Part shown: positions 10,971-19,267 of the stretch, piece by piece
How the letters are laid out: each line of letters starts with the position of its first letter
Position numbering within the stretch: the stretch's first letter is position 1
Assembly (NCBI RefSeq): GCF_025962655.1
Contig: NZ_JAGFPE010000008.1
Coordinates: 62,001 to 126,000 of the forward strand
DNA: 64,000 nt
Reading direction: 5' to 3'
Source: Candidatus Symbiopectobacterium sp. NZEC151
GTDB taxonomy: Bacteria; Pseudomonadota; Gammaproteobacteria; Enterobacterales; Enterobacteriaceae
Position numbers and translations under genes: made by a program
The notes under the pieces: generated by a model
Told to the model about the DNA's origin: nothing
The model's input: only the letters and a program-made list of their open reading frames with translations
Database searches by the model: none

Positions 10971-13133
10971 ATGGACGTTTCTGAACTTCTTGATGGCCTG
11001 AACAATAAACAGCGCGATGTGGTTGCCGCGCCGCGTGGGAATCTTCTGGTACTGGCGGGTGCCGGAAGCGGAAAAACGCGGGTGCTGGTGCACCGTATCG
11101 CCTGGTTGACGTCCGTTGAGCAGTGTTCGCCCTATTCCATTATGGCGGTGACGTTCACCAATAAGGCGGCGGCGGAGATGCGTCACCGCATCGAGCATTT
11201 GATCGGCACCAGTCAGGGCGGCATGTGGATCGGCACCTTCCACGGTCTGGCGCACCGTCTGCTGCGCGCGCACCATCTTGATGCCGGTCTGCCGCAGGAT
11301 TTTCAGATTCTGGACAGCGAAGATCAGCTGCGTCTGCTCAAGCGCCTGATTCGGGCGCTGAATCTGGATGAGAAACAGTGGCCTGCACGCCAGGCGATGT
11401 GGTACATCAACGGCAAGAAAGACGAAGGACTACGCCCGCAGCATATCGAAAGCTATGGCAATCCCGTCGAGCAGACCTGGCTCAAAGTGTATCAGGCCTA
11501 TCAGGAAGCGTGCGATCGCGCCGGGCTGGTCGATTTTGCCGAACTGCTGCTGCGCGCCCACGAACTGTGGCTGAACAAACCCCATATCCTCAGCCACTAC
11601 CGCGAACGCTTCACCAATATTCTGGTGGACGAATTTCAGGATACCAACCGTATTCAGTACGCCTGGATCCGCATGCTGGCTGGCGACAGCGCCAGCGTGA
11701 TGATCGTCGGTGATGACGATCAGTCAATTTATGGCTGGCGCGGGGCGCAGGTGGAAAACATCCAGCTGTTTTTAAATGACTTCCCCAAAGCCGAAACCAT
11801 TCGTCTGGAACAGAACTATCGCTCTACCGGCAATATTCTTACCGCGGCCAATGCGTTGATTGCGCACAACGGCGGGCGCTTGGGTAAAAACCTGTGGACG
11901 GACGATGCGCAGGGGGATCCCATCTCCCTGTACTGCGCGTTTAACGAGCTGGATGAAGCGCGTTTTGTGGTTAATCGCATCAAGGTGTGGCAAGAAAATG
12001 GCGGTGCACTCAAGGAAAACGCCATCCTGTATCGCAGCAACGCCCAATCGCGCGTGCTGGAAGAGGCCTTGTTGCAACAGAGCATGCCGTACCGGATTTA
12101 TGGTGGTATGCGCTTCTTCGAACGTCAGGAAATCAAAGACGCGCTCGCCTATTTGCGCCTGATTGCCAACCGCAATGATGATGCGGCGTTTGAGCGCGTG
12201 GTGAATACCCCAACGCGCGGCATCGGCGATCGCACCTTGGACGTGGTGCGCCAGACTGCGCGCGATCGGCAGGTGACGCTGTGGCAATCCTGCCGGGCAC
12301 TGTTGCAAGAGAAAGCGCTGGCAGGGCGTGCCGCCTCTGCATTGCAGCGCTTCCTGGAACTGGTGGAGGCACTGGCCTATGAAACGGCCGATTTGCCGCT
12401 GCACGTGCAAACCGATCGTGCTATCAAAGATTCCGGCCTGTGGCAGATGTACGAGCAGGAAAACGGTGAGAAAGGGCAAGCGCGGGTAGAAAACCTGGAG
12501 GAACTGGTGACGGCAACGCGCCAGTTCAGCTATCAGGAAGAGGATATGGACCTGATGCCGTTGCAGGCCTTTCTCTCTCACGCCGCATTGGAAGCGGGTG
12601 AAGGGCAGGCTGATGCTTATCAGGATGCGGTGCAACTGATGACGCTGCACTCCGCTAAAGGGCTGGAGTTTCCGCAGGTGTTTATCGTTGGCATGGAAGA
12701 AGGCATGTTCCCGAGCCAGATGTCGCTGGATGAGGGCGGGCGTCTCGAAGAAGAGCGCCGTTTGGCCTATGTCGGCGTGACGCGTGCCATGCAGAAGCTC
12801 ACCCTGACCTACGCCGAAAGCCGGCGCTTATACGGCAAAGAAACCTATCATCGCCCATCGCGTTTTGTCGGTGAACTGCCTGTCGAGTGCGTGGAGGAAG
12901 TGCGCCTGCGTGCCAGCGTGTCTCGTCCGGTCAATCACCAGCGCTTGGGTACGCCGATTAGCCAAAGTGACAGCGGCTATGCGTTAGGCCAGCGGGTGCG
13001 CCACGACAAATTTGGCGAAGGGACCATCATCAATCTGGAAGGCAGCGGTGAGCATGCTCGCTTGCAGGTGGCATTTCAGGGGCAAGGTATCAAGTGGCTG
13101 GTCGCCGCCTATGCGCGGTTGGAGACGGTATAA
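10971..13133 (+). CDS. uvrD: DNA helicase II (UvrD)
   Basis: Superfamily 1A 3'-5' helicase of nucleotide excision and mismatch repair. Motifs in order: Q-motif LNNKQRDVVAAP, Walker A AGAGSGKT, motif Ia TFTNKAAAEM, motif II VDEFQDTN, motif III DDDQSIYGWRGA, motif IV EQNYRST, motif V LHSAKGLEFPQV, motif VI RRLAYVGVTRA, and the C-terminal Tudor-like RNAP-binding domain (GQRVRHDKFGEGTII). I use the ATG at 10971 (MDVSELLDGLNNKQ), giving 720 residues exactly as in E. coli; an ATG at 10959 adds four residues without support. Confidence 0.98.
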   Translation: MDVSELLDGLNNKQRDVVAAPRGNLLVLAGAGSGKTRVLVHRIAWLTSVEQCSPYSIMAVTFTNKAAAEMRHRIEHLIGTSQGGMWIGTFHGLAHRLLRAHHLDAGLPQDFQILDSEDQLRLLKRLIRALNLDEKQWPARQAMWYINGKKDEGLRPQHIESYGNPVEQTWLKVYQAYQEACDRAGLVDFAELLLRAHELWLNKPHILSHYRERFTNILVDEFQDTNRIQYAWIRMLAGDSASVMIVGDDDQSIYGWRGAQVENIQLFLNDFPKAETIRLEQNYRSTGNILTAANALIAHNGGRLGKNLWTDDAQGDPISLYCAFNELDEARFVVNRIKVWQENGGALKENAILYRSNAQSRVLEEALLQQSMPYRIYGGMRFFERQEIKDALAYLRLIANRNDDAAFERVVNTPTRGIGDRTLDVVRQTARDRQVTLWQSCRALLQEKALAGRAASALQRFLELVEALAYETADLPLHVQTDRAIKDSGLWQMYEQENGEKGQARVENLEELVTATRQFSYQEEDMDLMPLQAFLSHAALEAGEGQADAYQDAVQLMTLHSAKGLEFPQVFIVGMEEGMFPSQMSLDEGGRLEEERRLAYVGVTRAMQKLTLTYAESRRLYGKETYHRPSRFVGELPVECVEEVRLRASVSRPVNHQRLGTPISQSDSGYALGQRVRHDKFGEGTIINLEGSGEHARLQVAFQGQGIKWLVAAYARLETV

Positions 13134-13180
13134 CACAGGCATCAATACTGTCGCATTGCACGGAAAAGGAGAGCACCGGG

Positions 13181-13927
13181 ATGACGTTAGACGAGATAAT
13201 CACTGCGCTGCGTGGCAAGAAATGGATAGACCTGACGCACAGCGTAACAGAATCTATTCCTATCTTTAGCGCGTTTCCCGGCGTGCAGCGTAACACGCTG
13301 TATACGGTTGAGCAGGATGGCTTTTTTGCCCAACAGCTCACCTTTGTGACCCAGACCGGTACGCACATCGATGCGCCTGCGCATTTTTCTCTGGGTAAAC
13401 GCTGTCTGGAGGGGCTTGACAACAAAGCGTTGCTGCTGCCGCTGCGCGTGATCCACAAGCAGGAAGCGGTGGCACTGGATGCAGACTACCGTCTCAGCGT
13501 GCAGGACATTGTGGATTTTGAGCAACAATACGGTCAGATCCCGGCGGGATGTTTTGTGGCATTCGCCAGCGGTTGGAGCACGCGCTGGCCGGATACGCAG
13601 GCCTTTGCCAACAACGATGCCGATGGCAATAGCCACACGCCGGGCTGGTCCATTGAGGCATTGCGTTTTCTGTTTGAGCAGCGCCAGATAGCTGCCGTCG
13701 GCCATGAAACGCTGGACACCGACGCCGCTGTGGATTTTCGTCGCAACAATGGGCTGATTGGCGAATTCTATGTGCTCGATCGCGATGCCTGGCAGGTCGA
13801 GGTGATGAACAATCTGGATCAGGTGCCTGCGGTGGGTGCATATCTTCAGGTCAGCTTTCCCAATTTTGCCGGTGCGCCGGGCTTTCCGGTACGGGCGATT
13901 GCCTATCTGCCTGACGATGAGCGCTAA
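13181..13927 (+). CDS. Cyclase-family (kynurenine-formamidase-like) metal hydrolase
   Basis: 248 residues of the cyclase family (PF04199), metal-dependent amidohydrolase-like enzymes that include kynurenine formamidase and isatin hydrolase. The metal-binding signature TQTGTHIDAPAHF is intact, and a second conserved His/Glu pair occurs in GHETLDTDAAVDF. The start ATG at 13181 has a good Shine-Dalgarno (AAGGAGA, 13 bases upstream); a longer frame opening at 13094 overlaps uvrD and is rejected. It lies 47 bases behind uvrD where E. coli has yigE. The substrate cannot be read from sequence and no tryptophan catabolism genes are nearby. Confidence 0.85.
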   Translation: MTLDEIITALRGKKWIDLTHSVTESIPIFSAFPGVQRNTLYTVEQDGFFAQQLTFVTQTGTHIDAPAHFSLGKRCLEGLDNKALLLPLRVIHKQEAVALDADYRLSVQDIVDFEQQYGQIPAGCFVAFASGWSTRWPDTQAFANNDADGNSHTPGWSIEALRFLFEQRQIAAVGHETLDTDAAVDFRRNNGLIGEFYVLDRDAWQVEVMNNLDQVPAVGAYLQVSFPNFAGAPGFPVRAIAYLPDDER

Positions 13928-14091
13928 ACGGCATTAAGGCGGCGCGGGAAAATCACCTCCGCCGCTCGTGCTTATCGTTCGACGCAGAATTGAACAATTC
14001 GTGCATCTTTTAACTGTCACAGTTTAAAAGTTGACAGCCTTTTTCATCTCGGCGTAACATGCGCCCATCATTATTCCCGGAGGACCCCGCC

Positions 14092-14148
14092 TTGGACACA
14101 CCCAGTCGATACTGGCTCATTAATCAATTGATTACTAACCATTCCTAA
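14092..14148 (+). CDS. corA leader peptide (CorL-like), 18 codons
   Basis: TTG start with an excellent Shine-Dalgarno (GGAGG at 14079-14083, 8 bases before), encoding MDTPSRYWLINQLITNHS and ending TAA. It lies in the 393-base untranslated stretch before corA. In Salmonella a short peptide, CorL, in the corA leader controls Rho-dependent termination in response to Mg2+ by how well it is translated. Position, RBS and size fit that role; sequence identity with CorL could not be checked. Confidence 0.65.
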   Translation: MDTPSRYWLINQLITNHS

Positions 14149-14185
14149 GGCTTCCCGCTGTTATATCGGTAGCCCTGGTGGTTAT

Positions 14186-14263
14186 CGGTGATGTTGTATC
14201 CCTCCGTCATCAAATTGAGTCAGCACCGTCGGTTCGAAACCTGTTGGTGCCCTGTCATCACCG
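14186..14263 (+). promoter_or_regulatory. Candidate structured corA leader
   Basis: CGGTGATG (14186-14193) pairs perfectly with CATCACCG (14256-14263), enclosing a nested hairpin GCACC / GGTGC (14223-14227 / 14246-14250) with an inner GGTT-CGA-AACC (14231-14241). This follows the leader peptide and precedes corA by 57 bases, so it could be the part of the leader that refolds when the peptide is or is not translated. Inference from base pairing only. Confidence 0.45.
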
Positions 14264-14320
14264 TTTCTGTGCTTCATCGCGTCCGTCTTTCTCTGTTACC
14301 GCACTAGGAGCACATGGCCT

Positions 14321-15271
14321 ATGCTGAGCGCATTTAAACTGGATAACTGCCGTTTATCCCGTCTGGAACTGGACGACACCGATGATATCGCCGCCTCCGT
14401 GTGGGTGGATTTGGTCGAGCCTGAAGATGAAGAGCGTGAGCTGGTGCAAAACCGGTTGGGGCAGAGCCTGGCAACGCGCCCTGAACTGGAAGATATCGAA
14501 GCATCGGCTCGTTTCTTCGAAGACGAAGACGGCCTGCATATCCACTCCTTTTTCTTCTTCGAAGACGCGGACGATCACGCTGGAAACTCCACCGTGGCAT
14601 TCACCATTCGCGACGGGCGTTTGTATACGCTGCGTGAGCGCGAGTTACCGGCCTTTCGTCTGTACCGGATGCGCGCGCGCAACCAGACGCTGGTGGACGG
14701 TAACGCCTACGAACTGCTGCTCGATCTGTTTGAAACCAAGATTGAACAGCTGGCTGATGAAATTGAAAACATCTACAGCGATCTGGAATCGTTGAGCCGC
14801 GTGATCATGGAAGGGCGTCAGGGTGAAGAGTACGACGAGGCGCTGTCGACGCTGGCGGAATTAGAAGACGTGGGTTGGAAGGTGCGCCTGTGTTTGATGG
14901 ATACCCAGCGTGCGTTGAATTTCCTGGTGCGCCGCGCGCGCTTGCCGAGTGGGCAATTGGAGCAGGCGCGTGAGATCCTGCGCGATATCGAATCCCTGTT
15001 GCCGCACAATGAATCCCTGTTTCAGAAGGTCAACTTCCTGATGCAGGCGGCGATGGGCTTTATCAATATCGAGCAGAGCCGCATTATCAAGATCTTCTCG
15101 GTGGTATCCGTGGTGTTCCTGCCACCGACGCTGGTGGCGTCCAGCTACGGCATGAACTTTGAGTTTATGCCGGAACTGCACTGGTCGTTTGGTTATCCGG
15201 GGGCCATCGTGCTGATGATCCTGGCTGGATTGGCACCGTACCTCTACTTCAAGCGCAAAAACTGGCTGTAA
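14321..15271 (+). CDS. corA: Magnesium/cobalt transporter CorA
   Basis: Pentameric inner-membrane channel for Mg2+ (also Co2+, Ni2+). 316 residues as in E. coli, with a large acidic N-terminal cytoplasmic funnel ([11 protein letters not shown]), a long stalk helix, and two C-terminal membrane segments. The selectivity motif GMN is at residues 277-279, followed by the short periplasmic loop [12 protein letters not shown] and the basic tail FKRKNWL. RBS AGGAG 8-9 bases upstream. Preceded by a long leader with a peptide (14092-14148), probably the Mg2+-responsive control. Confidence 0.98.
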   Translation: MLSAFKLDNCRLSRLELDDTDDIAASVWVDLVEPEDEERELVQNRLGQSLATRPELEDIEASARFFEDEDGLHIHSFFFFEDADDHAGNSTVAFTIRDGRLYTLRERELPAFRLYRMRARNQTLVDGNAYELLLDLFETKIEQLADEIENIYSDLESLSRVIMEGRQGEEYDEALSTLAELEDVGWKVRLCLMDTQRALNFLVRRARLPSGQLEQAREILRDIESLLPHNESLFQKVNFLMQAAMGFINIEQSRIIKIFSVVSVVFLPPTLVASSYGMNFEFMPELHWSFGYPGAIVLMILAGLAPYLYFKRKNWL

Positions 15272-15285
15272 CAATATCCCTATGC

Positions 15286-15305
15286 TTCCCGGCGCAAGCC
15301 GGGAA
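15286..15305 (+). terminator. Hairpin after corA
   Basis: Perfect 8-bp stem TTCCCGGC / GCCGGGAA with a GCAA tetraloop, 15 bases after the corA stop. Only a weak T-rich stretch (TCATTTTCGG) follows, so termination efficiency is uncertain. Confidence 0.6.
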
Positions 15306-15324
15306 CGCGCTCATTTTCGGCTTC

Positions 15325-15397
15325 TATACCCCAAATAATTCGAGTTGCATGAACGAGTGCAGCCAACGCACAGGCAGCTTGAAGTATGACGGGTATA
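15325..15397. repeat. Truncated ERIC-family element, 73 bp
   Basis: Begins TATACCCCAAATAATTCGAG and ends GAAGTATGACGGGTATA, the imperfect inverted ends of the ERIC (IRU) family as found in Serratia and Dickeya. It matches the full 127-bp copy at 52975-53101 at both ends (AATAATTCGAGTTGC; GCAGCCAACGCAC) but lacks the central ERIC core. Such internally deleted ERICs are a known class. Confidence 0.85.
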
Positions 15398-15475
15398 CGA
15401 TCATTTCCATATTCATGAGTCCCCCTTCTGTTTAGAATGAAACCTCTACAGGTTTTGTCATATCAGGTTGTCGCT

Positions 15476-16534
15476 ATGGGAAGGGTTTCGCCCTTGGCGC
15501 AGTGGGGAGTGCTGCTGGTTGCTTCTCTGCTGCTGGGGTTGGTATTGCAGTGGTTCCATGTTCCGGCTGCGTTTCTGTTAGGGCCGATGATGGTTGGCGT
15601 CGTCATGGGGTTGAAAGGGGCGACGATCCGCATGCCTCCCGCTTATTTTTGGGCCGCCAATGCCATCCTTGGCTGTCTGGTGGCGCAAAGCCTCTCCCTC
15701 TCTATTTTGAGTCCGCTGTTGCAGGAATGGCCGTTAGTGTTGGGCATTCTGGTAGCGACCCTTGCCGCCAGCGGTTTTTCTGGCTGGTTACTGGTCAAAT
15801 TCAGCGCCTTACCCGGCACCACCGGGGCCTGGGGCGCGTCACCCGGCGGAGCCTCGGCCATGGTCGCCATGTCGAGCGAATTTGGTGCCGATGTACGTCT
15901 GGTGGCGTTTATGCAATACCTGCGCGTGCTGATGGTGACGGCTGCCGCCGCGTTTGTGGCGCGCTTGAGCCTGGGTGAAACGGCAGCACATAACACCGCC
16001 GCACTGATCTGGTTTCCGGCGCTCGACTGGCGTTTTTTTGCCACGCTCGGCGTGGCATGTTGCGGCGTGCTGTTGGGGCGCTGGCTGCGCCTGCCGTCCG
16101 GCGCGCTGCTGGGGCCGATGATCCTCGGGGCCGCGCTGCACTCTACCGGCACGCTGATGCTGCAAACGCCGGAGTGGATACTGGCCTTGGCCTATGCGTT
16201 TATCGGTTGGAGTGTCGGCTTAAGCTTTACCCGCCCGATCTTCCTGCTGGCAATCCGCACCTTGCCGCATATGATGGCCTCGATCGTCGGTCTGATGGTG
16301 CTGTGCGGAGGGATGGCTTACGGGGTAACGCTGTTGCTGCCGGTGGATATTCTTACCGCCTATCTGGCGACCAGCCCCGGCGGGCTGGACTCCATTGCCG
16401 TCATTGCGGCGGGCAGCAACGTCGATATGGCCTTCGTGATTGCGATGCAAACCCTGCGGCTGTTTTCGACGCTGCTGTTCAGCCCGGTACTGTCACGCTA
16501 CATCTCACGCCACACGGCGCTGAACGCGACGTAA
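15476..16534 (+). CDS. AbrB-family inner-membrane permease
   Basis: Polytopic protein of about 10 membrane segments with the duplicated AbrB domain (PF05145): first half GPMMVGVVMG and GTTGAWGASPGGASAMVAM, second half LGPMILGAALHS and AYLATSPGGLDSIAVIAAGSN, the twin SPGG motifs typical of the family. The best start is ATG at 15476 (MGRVSPLAQWGVLL, 352 residues), with AGG 6 bases upstream and collinear with E. coli AbrB; an ATG at 15437 adds 13 residues without an RBS. The role is poorly known (linked to aidB regulation in E. coli; transport substrate unknown). Its 3' end overlaps the convergent rarD by 30 bases. Confidence 0.85.
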   Translation: MGRVSPLAQWGVLLVASLLLGLVLQWFHVPAAFLLGPMMVGVVMGLKGATIRMPPAYFWAANAILGCLVAQSLSLSILSPLLQEWPLVLGILVATLAASGFSGWLLVKFSALPGTTGAWGASPGGASAMVAMSSEFGADVRLVAFMQYLRVLMVTAAAAFVARLSLGETAAHNTAALIWFPALDWRFFATLGVACCGVLLGRWLRLPSGALLGPMILGAALHSTGTLMLQTPEWILALAYAFIGWSVGLSFTRPIFLLAIRTLPHMMASIVGLMVLCGGMAYGVTLLLPVDILTAYLATSPGGLDSIAVIAAGSNVDMAFVIAMQTLRLFSTLLFSPVLSRYISRHTALNAT

Positions 16535-17413
16535 TTTATGCTGGGCGATGAGGGCATCAATGATAAACAGCGCCAGCGCCGCCCAGATAAAACCGAATGC
16601 GACCATTTTGTCGCTGCCGAGCGGTTCGCCATATAACGTCACGGCGATAATAAACATCAGCGTCGGGCCGAGGTACTGAAAGAACCCGAGCGTGGACAGG
16701 CGCATTCTCATTGCAGCGGCGGTGAAAAACAGCAGCGGTACGGTGGTCACGATGCCTGCGCTCACCAACAGCAGGTTGAGCGTCGTACTGTTATTACCAA
16801 GGTGGCTGCTCGGTGTGTCGGCGATAAAAAACAGATAGATAATTGCCGCAGGCAGCAGCCACAGGGTTTCAATCAGCATGCCGGTCTGGCCGTCTACGCC
16901 GAGTTTCTTGCGCAATAGGCCATAGATAGCGAAGCTAAAGGCCAGCGCCAGAGCAATCACCGGTACCGAGCCAAACTGCCAAAGCTGAATCAGCACGCCG
17001 CTGAACGCCAACAATACCGCACACCATTGCAGGCGGCGAAAACGCTCACCGAGAAAAATCATTCCCAGCATCACGTTAACCAGTGGGTTGATAAAATAGC
17101 CCAGGCTGGCTTCCAGAATATGATTGTGGTTTACCGCCCAAATGTAGAGCAGCCAGTTGCCGCCCACCAGCACGGCGGTCAGCGCCAGCAGCATCAGCGT
17201 TTTGGGTGACCCCATAACGTGCTGTACCTGACGCCATTTGCGGCTGACGCTCACCAAAACCAGCATGAAGAGAAACGACCAGATAATCCGGTGCGTAAGG
17301 ATTTCTGTGGCAGGCACCGCGCCAATCAGCTTGAAGTAGACGGGTGCGATGCCCCAAATGAAATAGGCGCCAAGAGCGAATAATACACCCTGGCGTGATT
17401 GCTGTTCATTCAT
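16505..17413 (-). CDS. rarD: EamA-family transporter RarD
   Basis: Inner-membrane protein of the drug/metabolite transporter superfamily with ten predicted membrane segments in two EamA repeats; 302 residues, E. coli RarD 296. Typical blocks: FALGAYFIWGIAPVYFKLI, EILTHRIIWSFLFML, LGYFINPLVNVMLGMIFLGER, FFQYLGPTLMFI. Named for a chloramphenicol resistance phenotype; the natural substrate is unknown. It sits 146 bases downstream of yigI on the same strand. The 3' end runs 30 bases into the convergent AbrB-family gene. Confidence 0.93.
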   Translation of the reverse strand: MNEQQSRQGVLFALGAYFIWGIAPVYFKLIGAVPATEILTHRIIWSFLFMLVLVSVSRKWRQVQHVMGSPKTLMLLALTAVLVGGNWLLYIWAVNHNHILEASLGYFINPLVNVMLGMIFLGERFRRLQWCAVLLAFSGVLIQLWQFGSVPVIALALAFSFAIYGLLRKKLGVDGQTGMLIETLWLLPAAIIYLFFIADTPSSHLGNNSTTLNLLLVSAGIVTTVPLLFFTAAAMRMRLSTLGFFQYLGPTLMFIIAVTLYGEPLGSDKMVAFGFIWAALALFIIDALIAQHKLRRVQRRVA

Positions 17414-17559
17414 GTGGAAGGCTTACTCAACGGACTGAAGAGGGAGTACTGTACGCGAAACCGCAGTGACTTTCATCTTCTCGTCCCGTTTTGGTGCTTC
17501 GTTTGGGTAAATTCGGATTATCCGTTTTTTTATATCGTTACCGTGCGAATAGTTCGCCG

Positions 17560-18066
17560 TTATCCGACGATATAAGTGGCGGTAGCGGTGGCGATATGTA
17601 CCTGTGATTCGTTGTGCAACTCGGCGCGTGCCACAGCGATTTTATTGCCGCCACGCAGCAGCGTGCTGGTCAGGGTAAAGTGCTCGCCGCGGCCCGGACG
17701 CAAATAGTCCACGCGCAGATCGATAGTGCCCATGCGTGCCAGCCGCTGATGAAATTCCTGAGCGCTGATGCTGGGGTGGCGTAACAGAGCGCTGCCGACA
17801 CAGACCAGTCCGGCCGCCACATCCAGACCGGCGGCGATCACACCGCCGTGGAGAATTTTTTGCAGCGCATTGCCGACCAATCGCTCCTGACGATCGAACA
17901 CCAGAATGGCATGGTCGGCCTCAAACTCACGCAGCTCGAGCCCCAGTTCCCGATTGAACGGCATCTGGTAGATGAAGATATCGCTGACGCGTTGGCGCAC
18001 GCTCTCCTGCGGCAACATCGCATCAGGGGGAAGCGTGTCATCCTGCTGTACAAGCGGTAGTGACAT
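17560..18066 (-). CDS. yigI: Hotdog-fold acyl-CoA thioesterase YigI
   Basis: 168 residues of the 4HBT/PaaI-type thioesterase family; E. coli YigI hydrolyses medium- and long-chain acyl-CoAs. The catalytic-loop region [18 protein letters not shown] carries the HGG motif on the central hotdog helix, followed by the strands [38 protein letters not shown]. About 13 residues longer at the N-terminus than E. coli. Gene order yigI next to pldA and rarD matches E. coli. Confidence 0.9.
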   Translation of the reverse strand: MSLPLVQQDDTLPPDAMLPQESVRQRVSDIFIYQMPFNRELGLELREFEADHAILVFDRQERLVGNALQKILHGGVIAAGLDVAAGLVCVGSALLRHPSISAQEFHQRLARMGTIDLRVDYLRPGRGEHFTLTSTLLRGGNKIAVARAELHNESQVHIATATATYIVG

Positions 18067-18272
18067 AGCGAGCGGCCCTCAATAAAGATCGGAACAGAGA
18101 ATAAGGATAGTGTAACGTTAATTTTTTGTTTATTTTGTGAGGTGTTTTTGTTTCTTTTCAGAAAAGCATGAATAACTAGGAAGTGGATGATTCAAGTACA
18201 GATTATGAAGCTAGAATAATAACGAGCGTGTCTATCATTTTTCCTTACTTTCATGTTGGTCGGAGATACCGT

Positions 18273-19139
18273 ATGCGCAAAATTGCGGGCGTAGTGGCGC
18301 TCTTGTTGGCGGCACAAGTTCAGGCAGAAGAAGCAAAGGTTCAGGTTGTACACGACAGGCCCGCAGTGCGTGGCAGCATTATTGCCAATTTGCTGCAAGA
18401 CCATGATAACCCTTTTATCCTTTATCCTTACGAAAGCAACTACCTGCTTTATACCTACACCACCAACATCAACAAGCAGGCGATCAGCAGTTACGACTGG
18501 GCTAACGAGGCGCGCAAAGATGAAGTGAATTTCCAGCTTAGTCTGGCCTTTCCCATCTGGCGTGGCATCATGGGCGACAATTCGCTGTTGGGGGTCTCTT
18601 ATACCCAGCAATCCTGGTGGCAGATGTCGAATGCCGATGAATCCTCTCCGTTTCGTGAAACCAACTATGAACCACAGATATTTCTTGGCTGGGCGACCGA
18701 CTACAGTCTGGGCGGATGGACATTGCGCGATGTGGAAGTGGGGCTGAATCACCAATCCAACGGTAAAGCGGATCCAACCTCGCGCAGTTGGGATCGCGCC
18801 TATATGCGCCTGATGGCGCAAAACGGCAACTGGAAGGTGGATCTCAAACCCTGGTTCCTGATCCCCGACCGCAAGGATGACAACCCGGATATCACCAAGT
18901 ATCTGGGGTATTATCGGGTGCGTGTCGGCTACGTCTGGGGCGACAGCATTTTCAGCGTCGCAGGGCATTACAACTGGAACAGCGGTTACGGCAATGCTGA
19001 GCTGGGGTGGAGCTATCCGATAACCAAGCATGTACGCTTCTATACCAAGGTGTTTAGCGGCTACGGCGAATCGATGATCGACTACAACCACAGGCAGACA
19101 CGCTACGGCGTGGGGGTGATGTTGAACGATATCTTTTGA
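18273..19139 (+). CDS. pldA: Outer-membrane phospholipase A (PldA)
   Basis: Outer-membrane beta-barrel enzyme that hydrolyses misplaced phospholipids when dimerised with Ca2+, helping keep LPS asymmetry. Starting at ATG 18273 (RBS CGGAGA) gives 288 residues with a signal peptide ending AAQVQA (cleavage near residue 18). The catalytic His160 and Ser162 are in [18 protein letters not shown], with the oxyanion and Ca2+ residues following. It ends with [10 protein letters not shown], an aromatic C-terminus as required for barrel insertion. A frame open from 18183 is an upstream extension without a signal sequence and is rejected. Confidence 0.96.
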   Translation: MRKIAGVVALLLAAQVQAEEAKVQVVHDRPAVRGSIIANLLQDHDNPFILYPYESNYLLYTYTTNINKQAISSYDWANEARKDEVNFQLSLAFPIWRGIMGDNSLLGVSYTQQSWWQMSNADESSPFRETNYEPQIFLGWATDYSLGGWTLRDVEVGLNHQSNGKADPTSRSWDRAYMRLMAQNGNWKVDLKPWFLIPDRKDDNPDITKYLGYYRVRVGYVWGDSIFSVAGHYNWNSGYGNAELGWSYPITKHVRFYTKVFSGYGESMIDYNHRQTRYGVGVMLNDIF

Positions 19140-19192
19140 GGCGCGTTTTCAGAAAAAATAATTCTCGTGGTCAAAAGATTGCAGTTTTTATC

Positions 19193-19216
19193 ACAGGCGC
19201 TGAAAATAGCGCCTGT
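19193..19216 (+). terminator. pldA terminator
   Basis: Perfect 9-bp stem ACAGGCGCT / AGCGCCTGT with a GAAAAT loop and a T-rich tail (TTGATTTTAT), between pldA and recQ. Its position inside the possible upstream extension of recQ argues that recQ starts further down. Confidence 0.8.
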
Positions 19217-19267
19217 TTGATTTTATCGACCACGGGTCGATGTGGCGCAAAGGGGATCGGGGAACGC

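Noticed and set aside
11772-12650. 292-codon open frame on the minus strand
   Set aside because: Antisense to the conserved motifs of uvrD; composition typical of a shadow frame.
19136-19267. Upstream extension of recQ
   Set aside because: Spans the pldA terminator, lacks homology to RecQ and an RBS; the GTG at 19268 aligns with the family.
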